Assembly (NCBI GenBank): GCA_025464275.1
Contig: JAODGR010000053.1
Coordinates: 1 to 5,369 of the forward strand
Reading direction: 5' to 3'
Length of the DNA stretch: 5,369 bases
Source: Methanosarcinales archaeon
GTDB taxonomy: Archaea > Halobacteriota > Syntropharchaeia > Alkanophagales > Methanospirareceae
The translations under genes were made by a program, and so were the position numbers. Positions 4,981 through 5,369 of the stretch are shown one piece after another (the first letter of the stretch is position 1; each line of letters begins with the position of its first letter). The notes beneath the pieces are model-generated. The model saw only the letters and a list, made by a program, of their open reading frames with translations, did not search any database and had not been told where the DNA came from.

Positions 4981-5040
4981 GTCCTATTGATTTTTTTATG
5001 TACAGCAAAATGCTGAATGCGGTAATAAACCGGTGGAAAG

Positions 5041-5369
5041 ATGGAGAAGAGGAGAAGAACCATAGAGGAGATAAACGATAAGATAAAGGAGGGTGTGGCT
5101 GTTGTACTCACTGCTCAGGAGTTCAAGGATATGCTCAGGGCTGGTGAGGATATCTCACCCGATGAGGTTGATGTGGTCACCTGCGCAACCTCTGCCGTGA
5201 TGTCCGGAACGGCAGCCATTCTCTCTTTCACCGTAGCTGACAGGGGTGACTTCGAACGCGCAGATATGGTATGGCTGAATGGCGTCCCCGCTTTCCCTGG
5301 TCCATGCCCGAACGAGCACCTGGGTATCGTGGATGTCTTCGTTTATGGAACCGCACGTGCGAACCGCGA
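5041..5369 (+). CDS. DUF39/COG1900 protein, methanogenesis marker 16-like (N-terminal part)
   Basis: The frame runs off the right edge; 109 residues are visible. It opens MEKRRRTIEEINDKIKEGVAVVLT-A-QEF, matching the conserved TI-EIN-KI--G-AVV-TA opening of the COG1900/DUF39 (HcyBio) family. Then come VDVVTCATSAVMSGTAAI-LSF, the strand MVWLNGVPAFPGPCPNEHLG, and VDVFVYGTA. DUF39 proteins are linked to homocysteine formation from aspartate semialdehyde in methanogens. The SGTAAILSF, GPCPNE and YGTA pattern, in place of the usual CSSGAFLNFGH, points to the branch called methanogenesis marker 16 metalloprotein, whose role is unknown. That branch assignment is from memory of the family. C56 (VTCAT) and C91 (PCPNE) are the visible cysteines. 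The GGTGG ribosome binding site fixes the start. The C-terminal domains, often iron-sulfur binding, lie outside the window. Confidence 0.75.
   Translation, partial: MEKRRRTIEEINDKIKEGVAVVLTAQEFKDMLRAGEDISPDEVDVVTCATSAVMSGTAAILSFTVADRGDFERADMVWLNGVPAFPGPCPNEHLGIVDVFVYGTARANR

Noticed and set aside
4998..5081. A 27-codon upstream ORF (MYSKMLNAVINRWKDG...) overlapping the start of the marker-16-like gene out of frame
   Set aside because: No ribosome binding site, the start is close to the predicted transcription start, and the overlap is with a strong start codon. Most likely chance.

Overview
The window looks like part of an archaeal chromosome, most likely a methanogen or a methane/alkane-oxidising relative (Methanosarcinales, Syntrophoarchaeales or ANME-1 type). 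This rests on gene content: a PEF-CTERM-like C-terminal sorting signal, a fused HdrC-HdrB (HdrD-like) iron-sulfur protein, an HTH-ACT regulator of the archaeal COG2150 type, an archaeal-type nicotinate phosphoribosyltransferase, and a DUF39/COG1900 protein resembling methanogenesis marker 16. A/T-rich TATA-like boxes, T-run terminators and heavy use of AGG/AGA/ATA codons fit an archaeon. The species assignment is inference.

Layout. 1-167: C-terminal end of an exported protein (+). 168-519: gene-poor region with T-run terminators, a hairpin-capable segment and a weak coding-like remnant on the minus strand. 520-738: small hypothetical ORF (+), convergent with a minus-strand pair. 2818-801 (minus): mobA, then the HdrD-like gene 29 bp downstream, which also appears to have its own TATA box inside the end of mobA. 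2819-2872: 54-bp divergent promoter region with a palindromic TATTTAAATA. 2873-3701 (+): a small two-helix membrane protein and the HTH-ACT regulator, 4 nt apart. 3758-4915 (+): nicotinate phosphoribosyltransferase with its own ribosome binding site and a tandem 7-bp repeat upstream. 4916-5040: terminator plus promoter. 5041-5369 (+): N-terminal part of the DUF39/marker-16-like protein, cut by the window edge.

How the genes fit together. MobA matures the molybdopterin cofactor of Mo/W enzymes such as formylmethanofuran or formate dehydrogenases. The HdrD-like protein is an electron carrier or thiol/disulfide redox subunit. Nicotinate phosphoribosyltransferase salvages NAD. The last gene belongs to a family tied to sulfur/homocysteine chemistry and methanogenesis. 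This is a housekeeping-to-energy-metabolism neighbourhood, and I see no mobile element, CRISPR array or defence system. The most unusual points are lineage-style hexanucleotide repeats inside coding genes (an acidic Asp-Ala/Asn tract between the two ferredoxin motifs of the HdrD-like protein, and an Ala-Arg tract in MobA), the loss of a cluster ligand in the first CCG domain of the HdrD-like protein, and the compact divergent promoter with a start-stop ATG-TAA element.
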